DNA of 34,397 nucleotides from Prevotella sp. Its GTDB lineage: Bacteria > Bacteroidota > Bacteroidia > Bacteroidales > Bacteroidaceae. The stretch covers positions 1-34,397 of the forward strand of contig JAGAAJ010000121.1 in NCBI GenBank assembly GCA_017615355.1, read 5' to 3'. The notes below the pieces were generated by a model that saw only the letters and a list, made by a program, of their open reading frames with translations, was not told where the DNA came from and did no database searches. Position 1 is the stretch's first letter, and each line of letters opens with the position of its first letter. The position numbers were made by a program, and so were the translations under genes. This document shows, one piece after another, positions 33,690 through 34,397 of the stretch.

Positions 33690-34397
33690 TCACTTTATGT
33701 AAACCTTTTGTCCATTCACGATATTCAATCCCTTCTGCAAGGAACTGATTCGCTGACCCTGAAGGTTGTAGATACTTTCATTTTTTACTTTTTCAATTTT
33801 AACATTTTCCTCTATTCCCGTTGTTTGTACTTGGAATTCGCCTGTGAATATCTCCTGGCTATTCTCTACTGTGACGGTATAGCAGCCTTCTGCATAGGTG
33901 GAGATGTCGATGTTGAGGGCCACGATGCTGCCTGCATTGATAGCTTTCTCATAGACGGGTTTGCCCGTTTCGTCAGTAATGCACACCACATAGGCATCGT
34001 CGAGCGGATCGAGATAGATACCCAACTGCTGTTCGCTGTATTCACCATGCAGCTGGCTCCCCTCATCGCTTTTCTCTCTCCTAATAGGTGTCTTGGGCTG
34101 TATCTTGGTGGTATGGGTGAAGTCGAAGCGGCCTCTTCTTGCTCCCATGATATAGGGATAATCGTCTTCGCTGTTGTAATAGATGACTTCATCGCCCACG
34201 CTACATGCCAGGAGAGTACATTTGCCTATACCTGATGCATCCCACGGATGACTAATGCCTGGAAACGACGTGTCACAGCCAATGCCTTCGAGCCAGCGTC
34301 CTATGATATGATCATCACGCCATAAATCATAATACGTACCTTTGAAGCCAGGAATGCCTCCTGACATTTTTTGAACAACAACAAGATATCCCCATGA
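33690..34397 (-). CDS. C-terminal part of a secreted protein with DUF3244-like domain
   Basis: The frame is open to the window's right edge, so the start is outside; an internal ATG at 34367 is not the real start because coding sequence (SWGYLVVVQK) continues upstream. About 235 codons are visible. The first part has RWLEGIG and a later TLLACSVGDEVIYY strand, a pattern common in secreted Bacteroidetes proteins. Residues LGIYLDPLDDAYVVCITDE through FTGEFQV look like a DUF3244 beta-sandwich. The end (YNLQGQRISSLQKGLNIVNG then QKVYIK) is the same type of tail as on the 717-residue protein of the susC operon. It probably heads a transcript with the serpin. The catalytic or main domain lies off the window. 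Confidence 0.8.
   Translation of the reverse strand, partial: SWGYLVVVQKMSGGIPGFKGTYYDLWRDDHIIGRWLEGIGCDTSFPGISHPWDASGIGKCTLLACSVGDEVIYYNSEDDYPYIMGARRGRFDFTHTTKIQPKTPIRREKSDEGSQLHGEYSEQQLGIYLDPLDDAYVVCITDETGKPVYEKAINAGSIVALNIDISTYAEGCYTVTVENSQEIFTGEFQVQTTGIEENVKIEKVKNESIYNLQGQRISSLQKGLNIVNGQKVYIK

Noticed and set aside
34367-34397. Start of the right-edge gene at the ATG at 34367
   Set aside because: The same frame continues open to the window edge with plausible coding sequence and there is no signal peptide at that ATG, so the real start lies outside.

Overview
The window reads as a chromosomal segment of a Bacteroidales bacterium, most likely of the Prevotella group. Evidence: a SusC/SusD pair, DUF4302 and BACON-type secreted proteins, a BspA-like leucine-rich protein with a type IX secretion tail, a TPR-AraC membrane regulator, and promoters of the Bacteroidetes form TTTG-N20-TAnnTTTG. 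There are 20 complete protein genes (one a low-certainty 66-codon gene) and two cut by the window edges. No rRNA or tRNA genes, CRISPR array or transposase gene were seen, and no gap between genes exceeds 300 bases.

Region 1 (1-12,835, all minus strand) is a nutrient-acquisition block. One promoter at 12,804-12,835 drives susC, susD, a zinc metallopeptidase lipoprotein, a DUF4302 lipoprotein and a 717-residue BACON-like secreted protein, ending at a strong terminator (2,751-2,789). A second promoter (2,656-2,687) drives a small helix-hairpin-helix DUF4332 protein and a large M6-family secreted metalloprotease that runs off the left edge. Peptidases rather than glycosidases suggest peptide uptake.

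Region 2 (12,877-17,352) is housekeeping: aminopeptidase P (minus) diverges from malate dehydrogenase plus a MerR-type regulator (plus), which converge on a pectinesterase (minus). A 21-bp tandem repeat lies between the convergent genes.

Region 3 (17,402-24,124, minus) is a compact operon, parA - four-helix-bundle gene - parB - DUF5683 - mltD-like transglycosylase - rel, linking chromosome partitioning, cell-wall turnover and the stringent response. The four-helix-bundle gene sits between parA and parB as a roughly 420-bp AT-richer cassette bounded by inverted arrays of the heptamer TCTCAAC; these arrays supply the stop codons of parA and of the cassette gene.

Region 4 (24,246-34,397) is accessory and secreted: a two-domain lipoprotein (plus), then on the minus strand a BspA-like protein with a tiny membrane protein in front, a TPR-AraC regulator with a likely operator, a CE1-like esterase, an outer-membrane-like protein, a serpin lipoprotein, and the end of a secreted protein with a DUF3244-like domain.

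The most striking signal is a set of short tandem repeats (7-, 8-, 9- and 21-bp units and a 29-bp inverted pair) scattered through gene gaps and placed in frame inside genes, where they encode linkers, loops, signal-peptide parts and stop codons. The heptamer arrays occur at six places in about 9 kb, including loops of aminopeptidase P and pectinesterase.
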